Notes: a model not told the origin generated them from the sequence alone. 6,647 bases of DNA from Deltaproteobacteria bacterium RBG_16_54_11 (GCA_001797905.1 MGQS01000116.1:16490-23136); one strand, 5' to 3'; positions 1 through 6,269 are shown, counted from the first letter of the stretch. Translations and numbers: made by a program.

Positions 1-748
1 GCTTCAAAAAAACCACGGAAAAAATGAGAAGGTAGCCGATGCTGAGCAAGGGCACGTCTTCCGTCATGCCGAGTGAGAGGAGCCTGATCGGCTCCACCAC
101 ATGGTAGAGGGGAAAGGCCAGAGAGGCCTTCTGGGCCCACGGCGGGAGGCTGGAGATGGGGAAAAAGGTGCCGCTGAAAAGAAACAGGGGCGTCATGAAG
201 AGAAAGATGGGGAGGTTAAACATATCGATGGTGGGCACGATGCCCGTAAAAAACATTCCGACGGCTCCAAAAGCGACACCGCCGAGAAAGGCGAGAGGGA
301 TGACGAGCAATCCGGAGGGAAAGGCGACGAATCCCAGGACGCCGAGAACAACGAGCATAATCCCGGCAGCAGCGGCAGCCTTGGTAGCCCCCCAGATCAC
401 TTCGGCCAAAATAATTTCCTCCAGGGAAAGAGGTGTGGCCATCATGGCGTCGAAGGTCTTTTGATAGATCATTCGAACAAAAGAGGCGTAGGTCGTCTCA
501 AAAAAGCTGTTCCACATCACAGCGGTGGCGATGAGGGCGGGGGCGATAAATTCCGTATAGGTAAGGTCCAGGCCCGCGTAGCTGACGCCGCCCACGAGGT
601 TGCGAAAACCGAGGCCGAAGGCAAGGATGTAAAGGGCCGGCTCGAAAAGCGGGACCAGGAAATTTACCTTCCAAATCCGGCGGAAAACGATAAGGTTTCT
701 CCACCAGACCCGCAGAAAACGCCAGGAGAGATCGGACAGAATGCTCAT
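1..748 (-). CDS. ABC-2 type transporter permease, NodJ-like (3' end outside window)
   Basis: This is the integral membrane half of an ABC-2 exporter. With the ATPase encoded just before it, it should form a channel that moves a substrate out across the inner membrane. The 249 visible residues start MSILSDLSWRFL and contain about six hydrophobic segments, near residues 33-49, 67-87, 118-141, 147-170, 178-196 and 234 onward. The stretch at 66-112 (FIAPALIA, then RMIYQKTFDAMMATPLS and EEIILAE) matches what I know of the NodJ / ABC-2 permease family, as does the late SGTFFPISSLP loop. NodJ proteins are about 260 residues, so only the last few residues and the stop are missing. The start ATG overlaps the ATPase stop codon (ATGA, 745-748), implying translational coupling. 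The substrate cannot be read from the sequence: NodJ exports lipo-oligosaccharide, but relatives export drugs or polysaccharide. Confidence 0.9.
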   Translation of the reverse strand, partial: MSILSDLSWRFLRVWWRNLIVFRRIWKVNFLVPLFEPALYILAFGLGFRNLVGGVSYAGLDLTYTEFIAPALIATAVMWNSFFETTYASFVRMIYQKTFDAMMATPLSLEEIILAEVIWGATKAAAAAGIMLVVLGVLGFVAFPSGLLVIPLAFLGGVAFGAVGMFFTGIVPTIDMFNLPIFLFMTPLFLFSGTFFPISSLPPWAQKASLAFPLYHVVEPIRLLSLGMTEDVPLLSIGYLLIFSVVFLK

Positions 749-1650
749 TCTCTCAGCTCCCTGCCGGTCAAATGCAGAAAGACATCTTCAAGAGTGGGCG
801 GCCGGAACGTGCACCTTTGCATACAAAAGTGATGGCGAATATGTTCGGCCACGGAGTTTTCGGCATAAACCATAATGCGCTGATCCATGACTTCGTGGTT
901 TATGCGGTTCTTCTCGAGGTATTGACGAAGTGCTTCATCGGCGCCCTCGATCTCAATGGCCGAATCCCCTACATGTCGTTTTATGAGGGACTGGGGAGAA
1001 TCCTCGACAAGGATCTTGCCGTAGTCGATGATCATAAGCCGGTTGCAGAGATAGGAGGCCTCTTCCATGTAGTGGGTGGTAAGAAAGAGGGTGACGCCGG
1101 TCTTCTGCAAGGCCCTGAGTTTCTCCCAGAGGAGATGACGGGACTGTGGATCCAGCCCCGTGGTGGGCTCATCCAGGATGAGCAGCTCCGGCTCATTGAT
1201 CAGCGAGCGGGCAACCATCAACCGTTTTGCAAGGCCCCCGGACAGCTCCATCACCTTGGCCTTGCGTTTTTTTTCCAGGGCGAAGAACCCGAGGAGCTCT
1301 TCCGCCCTCGCTCGCGCCCTGGCGGCGGGGATGGAGTAATAGCCGGCAAAAACCGCCAGATTGTCTTCCACGCTCAGATCAGGATCCAGGGTGTTGTCCT
1401 GCTGGCAGACCCCGATGCGCGATCTGATCACCCGCCAGTCCTTTTCGATGTCCTGCCCAAACAGAAGCATCTTGCCTGAAGACAGGGGCGAAAAACCGTA
1501 CATCATCCGGATGATGGACGTCTTCCCGGCTCCGTTGGGACCGAGAAGCCCGTAACATTCTCCCGCGTCGACACGGAGGCTCACCCCGTCAACCGCCGTG
1601 AACTCTCCATAGCGCTTCTTGAGATCAGTCGCTTCGACAACTGCGGTCAT
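745..1650 (-). CDS. ABC transporter ATP-binding protein, NodI/DrrA-like
   Basis: This is the cytoplasmic ATPase that powers the ABC-2 permease encoded immediately downstream. In the 301-residue form, Walker A is GPNGAGKT (37-44), the Q-loop glutamine is Q84 in CQQDNTLDPDL, the signature is LSGGL (136-140), Walker B is LLILDE (156-161), the D-loop is TGLD (164-167) and the switch histidine is H193 in TTHYMEEA. The CxQDNTLDPDLxVxDNL stretch is typical of the NodI/DrrA export subfamily, and the roughly 85-residue C-terminal extension is also usual there. The signature ends in Leu-Ala rather than the common Met/Gln. The start is uncertain: ATGs lie at 1659, 1656 and 1650. The only SD-like GGAG sits 1, 4 and 10 bases before them respectively, so I prefer 1650 (MTAVVEATDLKKRYG). 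The stop overlaps the permease start, so the two genes form an operon. I see no convincing promoter in the 150 bases upstream. Confidence 0.93.
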   Translation of the reverse strand: MTAVVEATDLKKRYGEFTAVDGVSLRVDAGECYGLLGPNGAGKTSIIRMMYGFSPLSSGKMLLFGQDIEKDWRVIRSRIGVCQQDNTLDPDLSVEDNLAVFAGYYSIPAARARARAEELLGFFALEKKRKAKVMELSGGLAKRLMVARSLINEPELLILDEPTTGLDPQSRHLLWEKLRALQKTGVTLFLTTHYMEEASYLCNRLMIIDYGKILVEDSPQSLIKRHVGDSAIEIEGADEALRQYLEKNRINHEVMDQRIMVYAENSVAEHIRHHFCMQRCTFRPPTLEDVFLHLTGRELRE

Positions 1651-1702
1651 AGACATCATGCTCCAACGATTTCAACAAAATTGATAAGGCGATAATGCCA
1701 CG

Positions 1703-1730
1703 AGGGCAGGGGCATGTATGCCCCTGCCCT
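1703..1730. repeat. 13-bp perfect GC-rich palindrome (intergenic hairpin)
   Basis: The arms AGGGCAGGGGCAT (1703-1715) and ATGCCCCTGCCCT (1718-1730) are exact reverse complements separated by GT, so RNA from either strand would fold into a strong hairpin. It lies between the stop of the serine hydrolase gene and the ABC ATPase gene, both on the minus strand. No U-tract follows on the minus strand (the next bases are CGTGGC) and only three T follow on the plus strand. It is therefore not a classical intrinsic terminator. It could end or stabilise the hydrolase mRNA, or be one copy of a dispersed palindromic element. Only a genome-wide search would tell. Confidence 0.7.
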
Positions 1731-1800
1731 TTGATGAGATGACAAACCCTTTGGACGAGACCCGCTTCACAGGTCTGAATATTTTACAAATACTTTCCGA

Positions 1801-3099
1801 CTAGTTCATGATAGCCTGGTAAATCAGATCCTTGATTAAAAACCGGTAATACAATCGATTGGTCGGCGAACTCACCATAAAAACAGCCATGAGGTCTTCC
1901 TTGGGATCGATCCAGTAAATAGTCCCGGCAGCGCCGTCCTTGAAGAAGTCGCCGACGTTCCCCGGAGCGTATGCACGTCCTGCTTCGACGCGAACATAAA
2001 AATCGAAGCCTACGCCATAACCGCGGCCGGGTACTGATACGTACTGGGTATCATCACGGTTTCCCCGTGCTCCCAAATGATCCGTAGTCATCAAAGCCAC
2101 GGTTCTGGGGCCCAGCAAGCGTACTTCGTCCAGCTGACCGCCGTTGAGGAGCATCTGCGCAAAGTGCGCATAATCCATAGCCGTCGATACCAGACCGCTG
2201 CCTCCGCCAAAAAGTTTTGTCGCTAGATTGGTTGGATCGGAATAGAGGGGCCATTGCGGGCTCAGGTAAACCAGGCGGCTCATCTCCTTCCCCGTAACAC
2301 GGTATCCGGTGTCAACCATTGCCAATGGTTTGAAGATACGTTCTTTAAAGAAGGTATCCAGCGGCATGCCGGAGGCAACCTCGATCACCCGGGCCAGGAC
2401 ATCATAAGACTGGCCGTAGAGGTATTGGTTCCCCGGCTCAAAGGCCAGCGGCAGCGTGGCCAATTTGTCGCAAAACTCGGCAGTTGTTAACTGTGCTAAC
2501 TGGGCCATATTCTGCATACCGGCTTTCAGGTACGCCTGTTGTACGGCCTGTGGGTAACGCTGGAAGAAATAGCTGAGCCCTGAAGTATGCGTGAGCAGAT
2601 CCTCGATCGTCATTTCGTTGCGGGGTTCCACCATGGTAACGACCTCGTTGCCCGCTTTGTCTTTCGTGATTTGCGCGACTTTAACATCTCTGAAAGACGG
2701 TATGTATTTCGAGACGGGATCTGTGAGTAATAGCTTCCCTTCTTCCAACAACATCGCAACCGCCACCGCGGTGATGGATTTGGTCATGGAGTATATGCGG
2801 AACATCGAGTCCTTTTCCATCGGCAATCCCTTCTCCTTATTCCGCATGCCGAAACTCTTGAAGTAGGCGATTTTCCCCTTTCGGGCGATCAAAAGCACGG
2901 CGCCGGGGATCACGCCTTTTTCAACGTCAGCCTTTAATACGGCATCGATCCTCTTCAGGCGTTCCGACGAAAGACCCACGGCCTCTGGCTTGGCTGTCCC
3001 CAAAACCTTGGCGAAAGATACTGAAGCAGTGCAGAGAGAGATTAAGAGGACAATGCAAACCAACCAATTTCTCAGGTACAAAACCTTTCGTTTGTCCAT
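1801..3099 (-). CDS. Exported serine hydrolase, beta-lactamase / class C PBP fold (EstB-like)
   Basis: This is a 432-residue predicted exported serine hydrolase of the beta-lactamase family (Pfam PF00144 type), which includes EstB-type esterases, D-aminopeptidases and class C beta-lactamases. The signal peptide has a basic start (MDKRK), a hydrophobic core at about 11-26 and a cleavage site after SVSFA (30), so the enzyme should act in the periplasm or outside the cell. The nucleophile motif is S104-M-T-K107. The second motif is Y228-G-Q230 in NQYLYGQSYDVLARVIE, where Y-x-N or Y-S-N is usual. The third-box position reads K387-D-G389, followed by AAGTIYWIDP, which is typical of the EstB branch. 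DLLTHTSGL (168-175) is another family hallmark. The start is well supported by AAAGGAGG six bases before the ATG. Specificity cannot be told from sequence: esterase or peptidase activity is as likely as beta-lactam hydrolysis, and I would not call it a resistance gene. The gene appears monocistronic, with its own promoter. Confidence 0.93.
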   Translation of the reverse strand: MDKRKVLYLRNWLVCIVLLISLCTASVSFAKVLGTAKPEAVGLSSERLKRIDAVLKADVEKGVIPGAVLLIARKGKIAYFKSFGMRNKEKGLPMEKDSMFRIYSMTKSITAVAVAMLLEEGKLLLTDPVSKYIPSFRDVKVAQITKDKAGNEVVTMVEPRNEMTIEDLLTHTSGLSYFFQRYPQAVQQAYLKAGMQNMAQLAQLTTAEFCDKLATLPLAFEPGNQYLYGQSYDVLARVIEVASGMPLDTFFKERIFKPLAMVDTGYRVTGKEMSRLVYLSPQWPLYSDPTNLATKLFGGGSGLVSTAMDYAHFAQMLLNGGQLDEVRLLGPRTVALMTTDHLGARGNRDDTQYVSVPGRGYGVGFDFYVRVEAGRAYAPGNVGDFFKDGAAGTIYWIDPKEDLMAVFMVSSPTNRLYYRFLIKDLIYQAIMN

Positions 3100-3164
3100 A
3101 CTGCGCCTCCTTTGTTTGATTAAAGGGCTTATACTTTCAAGGCATATATTTGATACTCGGCTTT

Positions 3165-3194
3165 ATAATAATAATATTAGAGCGTAGATGTCAA
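3165..3194 (-). promoter_or_regulatory. Sigma-70-type promoter of the serine hydrolase gene
   Basis: Read on the minus strand there is a perfect -35 box TTGACA (3194-3189), an 18-base spacer and a -10 box TATTAT (3170-3165). This predicts a transcript start near 3158 and a leader of about 59 bases before the ATG at 3099. The TATTAT motif is repeated in this AT-rich tract, so a 15-base spacer with the preceding copy is an alternative. The same tract reads TATAAT on the plus strand (3164-3169), but I see no matching -35 box for a divergent promoter. Confidence 0.6.
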
Positions 3195-3286
3195 TCGCCA
3201 AGAAGAGGGATTAAACCTTTTCCCCTTACCGGTGTCTAAACTAAATAAAGAGACAAAAAAGTTAGCTGGAAAGAGATAAGGAGTAC

Positions 3287-3306
3287 TTCAAGCCTTATGG
3301 CTTGAA
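3287..3306 (+). promoter_or_regulatory. Leader hairpin upstream of the repeat-tailed exported protein gene
   Basis: TTCAAGCC (3287-3294) and GGCTTGAA (3299-3306) form a perfect 8-bp stem with a TTAT loop, ending 19 bases before the ATG at 3326. An SD-like AAGGAG at 3278-3283 just before it has no well-spaced start codon for a gene. The only ATG nearby (3297) opens a two-codon ORF, ATG GCT TGA. The hairpin may stabilise the leader or influence ribosome access; no regulator is suggested by the sequence. Confidence 0.4.
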
Positions 3307-3314
3307 TAACAGTC

Positions 3315-3321
3315 GGGGGGG
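3315..3321 (+). promoter_or_regulatory. Unusual all-G ribosome binding site
   Basis: The only SD-like sequence at the right distance from the ATG at 3326 is a run of seven G (3315-3321) followed by AACA. This pairs less well with the 16S tail than the GGAGG sites of the neighbouring genes. An in-frame TTG at 3302 also exists, but it lies inside the leader hairpin, 18 bases after the nearest AAGGAG, and would place extra polar residues before the signal peptide. I therefore chose the ATG. Confidence 0.45.
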
Positions 3322-3325
3322 AACA

Positions 3326-4972
3326 ATGAAGAGAAACCTTATTTTTATCGGTTGTATGATTCTCGGGCTTCTGGTATTCGAACAACAGGTGGGAGCCCAG
3401 GCCCGGTATGATTACGCACTTGCCTATGGCTCCGGCAATCGAGATGCAGGATACCGAGATGCCGTGGATATGGACGATTGGCTGGAACGAGGCCACGCCT
3501 CGGTAACAGAGAGCCTACTATTTTCTGAAGGCATCAGATTGACTGCGTGGGCATCAGAAAAAGAGGGAACATATGAGCCCGGGCTGGCGAGCGCCATCTA
3601 TTATTTCTCCGTCCCTCGCTGGGCTCAATACCTTAAAATCAGCATACGATACAAAGATGCGGCTCAAGACGACAAGATAGCCGGTCGTTTGTGGATAAAA
3701 AGCACGGAGAATGATATGCGCGGCAAGACAGGGGCCGATGAAGAAGCCCTGTTTTACGGTGACACGTTTGTCCTTCGCTCCGAGCAATTATCCGAAACCA
3801 TTACGGTCCCCTCCAATAGGCACGTGGAAAACGGTACCATAGAAATGCACATCGTGGTCGATGGCAATGACAGCATCGACGTACGAGATATTCGAGTCGA
3901 ATATCTCGACACACGGCCTCAGATTACGGTAGTCCATCGTGCCTGTGACGACTACTGGGATCGGTGGCCTCGCTATCGATATGTGTACCACTATTATTAC
4001 TGGGGTCCGCTTTTCTGGCCAAAGACCTATATCGCCTACGAATGCTGGGATATTCCTACGCGGTTTTATTGGGTTACCTGGCGGCCATGGTTCTTCGTCA
4101 ATCTTATTCGAGTGCACCATCACCGGCCGTGGTGGGAACCGAGACGATACACGGTTATCTATCGCGATGACGCGAAACACCGGCCGATCGAGAGAAGACG
4201 CCTGCTTCACCAGCGGCTCCACGAGCGGCACGAGCACGCAACCCCCGTGACCCACTCGACACCCGTGATTAAAAAAACAGGCCATAGCCCTATACAAACT
4301 AACCCACGTCAGAACCAAGAGATACGATTAAAAAAGGAGGTTAAAAACCCCCCTGCATCTGAACCCGCAATCAATCAAAATCCAAACCAGAGGCGCCAGA
4401 AAGAGCAGCCTTCACGGAAGGATGAACGGCGCGCCAGGATTATGGTGAATCCACAGACTAAAACGGTGGAACGTCATCCGGTGGTTAACGAACCTGATCA
4501 TCGCCCGGCATCCTCTTCGCATACTGCACCGCGGCGCATACAAAAGGGCCAAATGCAGCCCCGAACAGCAGCGCCGCAACCGCGATCCAACCCAACGCCG
4601 CAAGGGGCCGTTCAAACGCCGGCGCCTGCGCACACACCCCGCGATAGCGGAACAAGACAAGAACAGCGAGCTCAGGGCCCTGCCAACATAGGACAGGCAG
4701 CTACGCCTCAGCCCCGTCAAGAAACCCAGCAGCCACGATCACACAATGAGGAAAAAAGCGTGCAGACCCGAACAGCAGCGCCGCAACCTCAATCCAACCC
4801 AACGCCGCAAGGGGCCGTTCAAACGCCGGCGCCTGCGCACGCACCCCGTGATTACGGGACAAGGCAAGAACAGACGGTTCAGAGGCCGGCAAACATCGGG
4901 CAGGAAACCATGCCTCAGCCCCGTCAGGAGACCCAACAACCCCGATCACTCGGCGGGGGGAAACACCATTGA
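3326..4972 (+). CDS. Exported Trp/Tyr-rich protein with repetitive Pro/Gln/Arg tail, function unknown
   Basis: I do not recognise this 548-residue protein. It starts with a signal peptide (MKRN, hydrophobic core at about 5-18, probable cleavage after VGAQA at 26), so it is secreted or periplasmic. Residues 40-195 look globular and beta-rich. They alternate strand-like segments (AIYYFSVP, YLKISIRYKD, RLWIKS, TIEMHIVVDG) and end in DVRDIRVEYL, which suggests a jelly-roll, carbohydrate-binding-like fold (inference only). Residues 205-280 are extremely rich in Trp, Tyr, His and Arg (for example YRYVYHYYYWGP and HHHRPWW) and hold the only two mature cysteines, C207 and C240. From about 290 onward the chain is low complexity, basic and Pro/Gln/Arg/Thr-rich, probably disordered. 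It includes a 69-residue tandem duplication from residue 410 to the end. The architecture would suit an envelope or extracellular polymer-binding protein. It is transcribed alone, divergently from the serine hydrolase gene. Confidence 0.85.
   Translation: MKRNLIFIGCMILGLLVFEQQVGAQARYDYALAYGSGNRDAGYRDAVDMDDWLERGHASVTESLLFSEGIRLTAWASEKEGTYEPGLASAIYYFSVPRWAQYLKISIRYKDAAQDDKIAGRLWIKSTENDMRGKTGADEEALFYGDTFVLRSEQLSETITVPSNRHVENGTIEMHIVVDGNDSIDVRDIRVEYLDTRPQITVVHRACDDYWDRWPRYRYVYHYYYWGPLFWPKTYIAYECWDIPTRFYWVTWRPWFFVNLIRVHHHRPWWEPRRYTVIYRDDAKHRPIERRRLLHQRLHERHEHATPVTHSTPVIKKTGHSPIQTNPRQNQEIRLKKEVKNPPASEPAINQNPNQRRQKEQPSRKDERRARIMVNPQTKTVERHPVVNEPDHRPASSSHTAPRRIQKGQMQPRTAAPQPRSNPTPQGAVQTPAPAHTPRDSGTRQEQRAQGPANIGQAATPQPRQETQQPRSHNEEKSVQTRTAAPQPQSNPTPQGAVQTPAPAHAPRDYGTRQEQTVQRPANIGQETMPQPRQETQQPRSLGGGKHH
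4553..4948 (+). repeat. In-frame 207-bp (69-residue) tandem duplication
   Basis: Unit 1 begins at 4553 (residue 410, MQPRTAAPQP) and unit 2 at 4760 (residue 479, VQTRTAAPQP), an offset of exactly 207 bases. Similarity covers 63 residues of each unit, up to QQPRS. A stretch of 49 bases, beginning ATCCAACCCAACG in both copies, is identical. The remainder differs by scattered substitutions, some of which change the residue (for example DSG to DYG). The frame is kept, so the duplication lengthens the disordered tail without disrupting it. This points to a fairly recent event, with possible copy-number variation between strains. Confidence 0.92.
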
Positions 4973-5058
4973 TTTATCATAATCAGCCCTAAGAGGCTGG
5001 GATACCGAAGAAATCGGCAGGCGAGAGGCGTAAAATCGACAGGGTTACGATGACCATC

Positions 5059-5091
5059 TTTGAGGGCGGATAATTATTATCCGCCCTCAAA
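5059..5091. terminator. 15-bp-stem hairpin between convergent genes, probable bidirectional terminator
   Basis: The arms TTTGAGGGCGGATAA (5059-5073) and TTATCCGCCCTCAAA (5077-5091) are exact reverse complements with a 3-base loop. The element lies 86 bases past the stop of the plus-strand exported protein gene and about 120 bases past the end of the minus-strand small secreted gene, the usual place for a shared terminator. Its weakness is the absence of a true U-tract: only the terminal A-T pairs of the stem supply three to four U on either strand. It may instead protect mRNA 3' ends. Confidence 0.6.
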
Positions 5092-5209
5092 ATAGGCAGG
5101 GGCCGGTCTCTCAATAATTGACAAATGTGATTGTGAAGCAGCAGGGACAGTCATCGTATTCCCTAGGCGACTGCGAACTTAAGATATATGATTCAAATAT
5201 ACCCCTTCC

Positions 5210-5499
5210 TCAATACAGCGCTCTTACCGCTATAATAATGCACCTTTGATTGTCTATCAGAAGCTGATCCCCGTCACACATATACCCTTTAAGGAGTTGA
5301 ATGTGGGATGTCGGCAGCACGAGACACCTCGGAACATCAAATTGCGCGATAGGTGCTCCCCCCCATAGAGAATGACTGTATTGCCCCCTGCCAAGTAAAA
5401 ATCGGTAAACCCCCCGAACTCTGCGCACTCCGCTAAAGCCAGGTTTGGAAAAACCAAAAGGATACAAAGGCATGACAGGATCAAAATGTTTCTTTTCAT
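5210..5499 (-). pseudogene. Small exported four-cysteine protein, frameshifted at a seven-G run
   Basis: The start is sound: ATG at 5499, with AAGGAGG seven bases upstream. It is followed by a signal peptide (MKRN, hydrophobic core, cleavage after NLALA at 23) and a mature N-terminus ECAEFGGFTDFYLAGGN. After TVILYGG the literal frame runs into an unconvincing sequence and stops at 5257. The -1 frame continues sensibly from APIAQFDVPRC through YMCDGDQLLIDNQRC to VRALY, with its stop at 5210. The junction is a run of seven G on the minus strand (5364-5358). One extra G gives a 96-residue protein whose mature part has exactly four cysteines (25, 59, 75, 87), fitting two disulfides in the periplasm or outside. 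The cause may be a sequencing or assembly error, a real mutation, or slippage; the sequence alone cannot decide. I do not recognise the family. It seems to be transcribed alone, without a clear promoter in the preceding 200 bases. Confidence 0.72.
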
Positions 5500-5712
5500 C
5501 CTCGTACCTCCTTGTTTTTAGCACTTTTTACAGTAAAGCCCGGGGTATCGGCATCTGCTCCTGACGGACGACATACCCCAATACCATCGCACCCGCGCTT
5601 TGTGCTCGCGATCAAGAGAAGAGATGGTGTTGAGGCGTGCCTGAAAAATGGGTACCATGTCCCCGGAATAGCGATGCGGGGCACCCGTAAACGGGCCGAA
5701 CGCATAGCCTTG

Positions 5713-6159
5713 TCAGTTACATAACCTGGCAGCTTTATCGTAGATCTTCTTGTTCATTAATAAAATCGAAGTAATTGCCCCCAATAGTACCCAACATAAG
5801 GACAGATAGAACATGGGTTTTATTATCACGAGTTCTGCAAGGGTCCGAGGGTTAATCGACATCATGACTAACATCAGAAAAGCTGCTAATAAGGCAAGAA
5901 TTCCTTCTACGAGGAAGAGGGCCTTTTTATACGCTGTCAATGGCGATCTCCCAATCTGGATGAGCAGGACCGACGGCAGCAAGACGAATAAAAAGGCCGC
6001 GTACGCCCACAGGCCTTCGGTGAATATGCTTACTATATGTCTATAAATCACTATTTTGACATTGGAACCGGGCAAAAGCGTCGGATATTCCTTGTACGGC
6101 AGGACGATTAGAACGGCGCTTATGAAGAGCGAGAGAAAAAATATAATCGTCTTTTTCAT
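5713..6159 (-). CDS. Four-helix inner membrane protein, unknown function
   Basis: This is a 148-residue hydrophobic protein with four likely transmembrane helices at about 4-21, 48-67, 81-101 and 114-134. The short loops carry basic residues (RSPLTAYKK at 71-79 and NKKIYDKAARLCN at the C-terminus). These place both the 70-80 loop and the C-terminus in the cytoplasm under the positive-inside rule, so the N-terminus should be cytoplasmic too. The 22-47 loop between helices 1 and 2 (KEYPTLLPGSNVKIVIYRH) would face the periplasm. No catalytic motif, heme-binding pattern or known family signature is visible. The start at 6159 has GGGAG eight bases upstream. It appears to be its own transcription unit, with a promoter at 6200-6228 and a pair of direct repeats upstream, and its N-terminus differs from a cleavable signal peptide in lacking an A-x-A site. 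Confidence 0.82.
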   Translation of the reverse strand: MKKTIIFFLSLFISAVLIVLPYKEYPTLLPGSNVKIVIYRHIVSIFTEGLWAYAAFLFVLLPSVLLIQIGRSPLTAYKKALFLVEGILALLAAFLMLVMMSINPRTLAELVIIKPMFYLSLCWVLLGAITSILLMNKKIYDKAARLCN

Positions 6160-6199
6160 GCCTTAATCTCCCTCATGTTTTGAAGAGATCCTTAAACAG

Positions 6200-6228
6200 G
6201 TCATAGCACAGCCGTAATGTGGTATCAA
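6200..6228 (-). promoter_or_regulatory. Extended -10 promoter of the four-helix membrane protein gene
   Basis: On the minus strand, -35 box TTGATA (6228-6223) is followed by exactly 17 bases and -10 box TATGAC (6205-6200), with TGC directly before the -10 box (an extended -10 TGn). The predicted transcript start is near 6193, giving a leader of about 34 bases that contains the GGGAG ribosome binding site. Confidence 0.6.
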
Positions 6229-6239
6229 GGGGAAAAGAG

Positions 6240-6269
6240 GGATGGTTTAAAATTGTCTGTGGATGGTTT
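6240..6269 (-). promoter_or_regulatory. Paired 9-bp direct repeats, candidate activator site
   Basis: AAACCATCC occurs twice on the minus strand, at 6269-6261 and 6248-6240, exactly 21 bases apart. That is two helical turns, so both copies would face the same side of the DNA. The nearer copy ends 11 bases upstream of the -35 box of the membrane-protein promoter. Relative to the predicted start near 6193 the centres lie at about -51 and -72. This is the geometry of tandem response-regulator or other dimeric activator sites. No cognate regulator is in the window. Confidence 0.45.

Noticed and set aside
101..832. Long plus-strand open frame opposite the permease and ATPase end.
   Set aside because: It is a shadow of the minus-strand permease. 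Its composition is charged and low complexity, it has no family resemblance, and the minus-strand frame matches ABC-2 permeases.
772..1479. 235-codon plus-strand open frame opposite the ABC ATPase.
   Set aside because: It is the antisense of a gene with all its ATPase motifs intact and has no recognisable domain of its own.
3297..3305. Two-codon ORF (ATG GCT TGA) after AAGGAG as a possible leader peptide.
   Set aside because: The SD-to-ATG spacing of 13 bases is too long and the ATG lies in the hairpin loop and stem. It is noted only in the leader description.
3788..4318. 176-codon minus-strand open frame opposite the exported aromatic-rich protein.
   Set aside because: It is an antisense shadow with no good ribosome binding site. 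The plus-strand frame has a signal peptide and in-frame repeats.
4412..4949. Minus-strand open frames carrying repeated Arg/Leu-rich segments.
   Set aside because: Their repetitiveness comes from the 207-bp duplication in the real plus-strand gene, read in antisense.
5142..5166. AGGGA...TCCCT short inverted repeat in the gap after the convergent terminator, possibly a mobile-element end.
   Set aside because: It is only 5 bp with no partner end and no transposase nearby, which is expected by chance.
5640..5705. The minus-strand reading VPRIAIPGTWYPFF and the nucleotide string around TGGTACC resemble the start of REP-associated Y1 transposases and their flanking sequence.
   Set aside because: The resemblance covers only about a dozen residues and is lost in all frames after that. 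There is no HUH motif or catalytic Tyr context. At most it is a tiny remnant, so I do not annotate a mobile element.
5512..5724. 70-codon plus-strand open frame starting with TTG in the gap between two minus-strand genes.
   Set aside because: It has no ribosome binding site, no family resemblance and overlaps the end of the membrane-protein gene.
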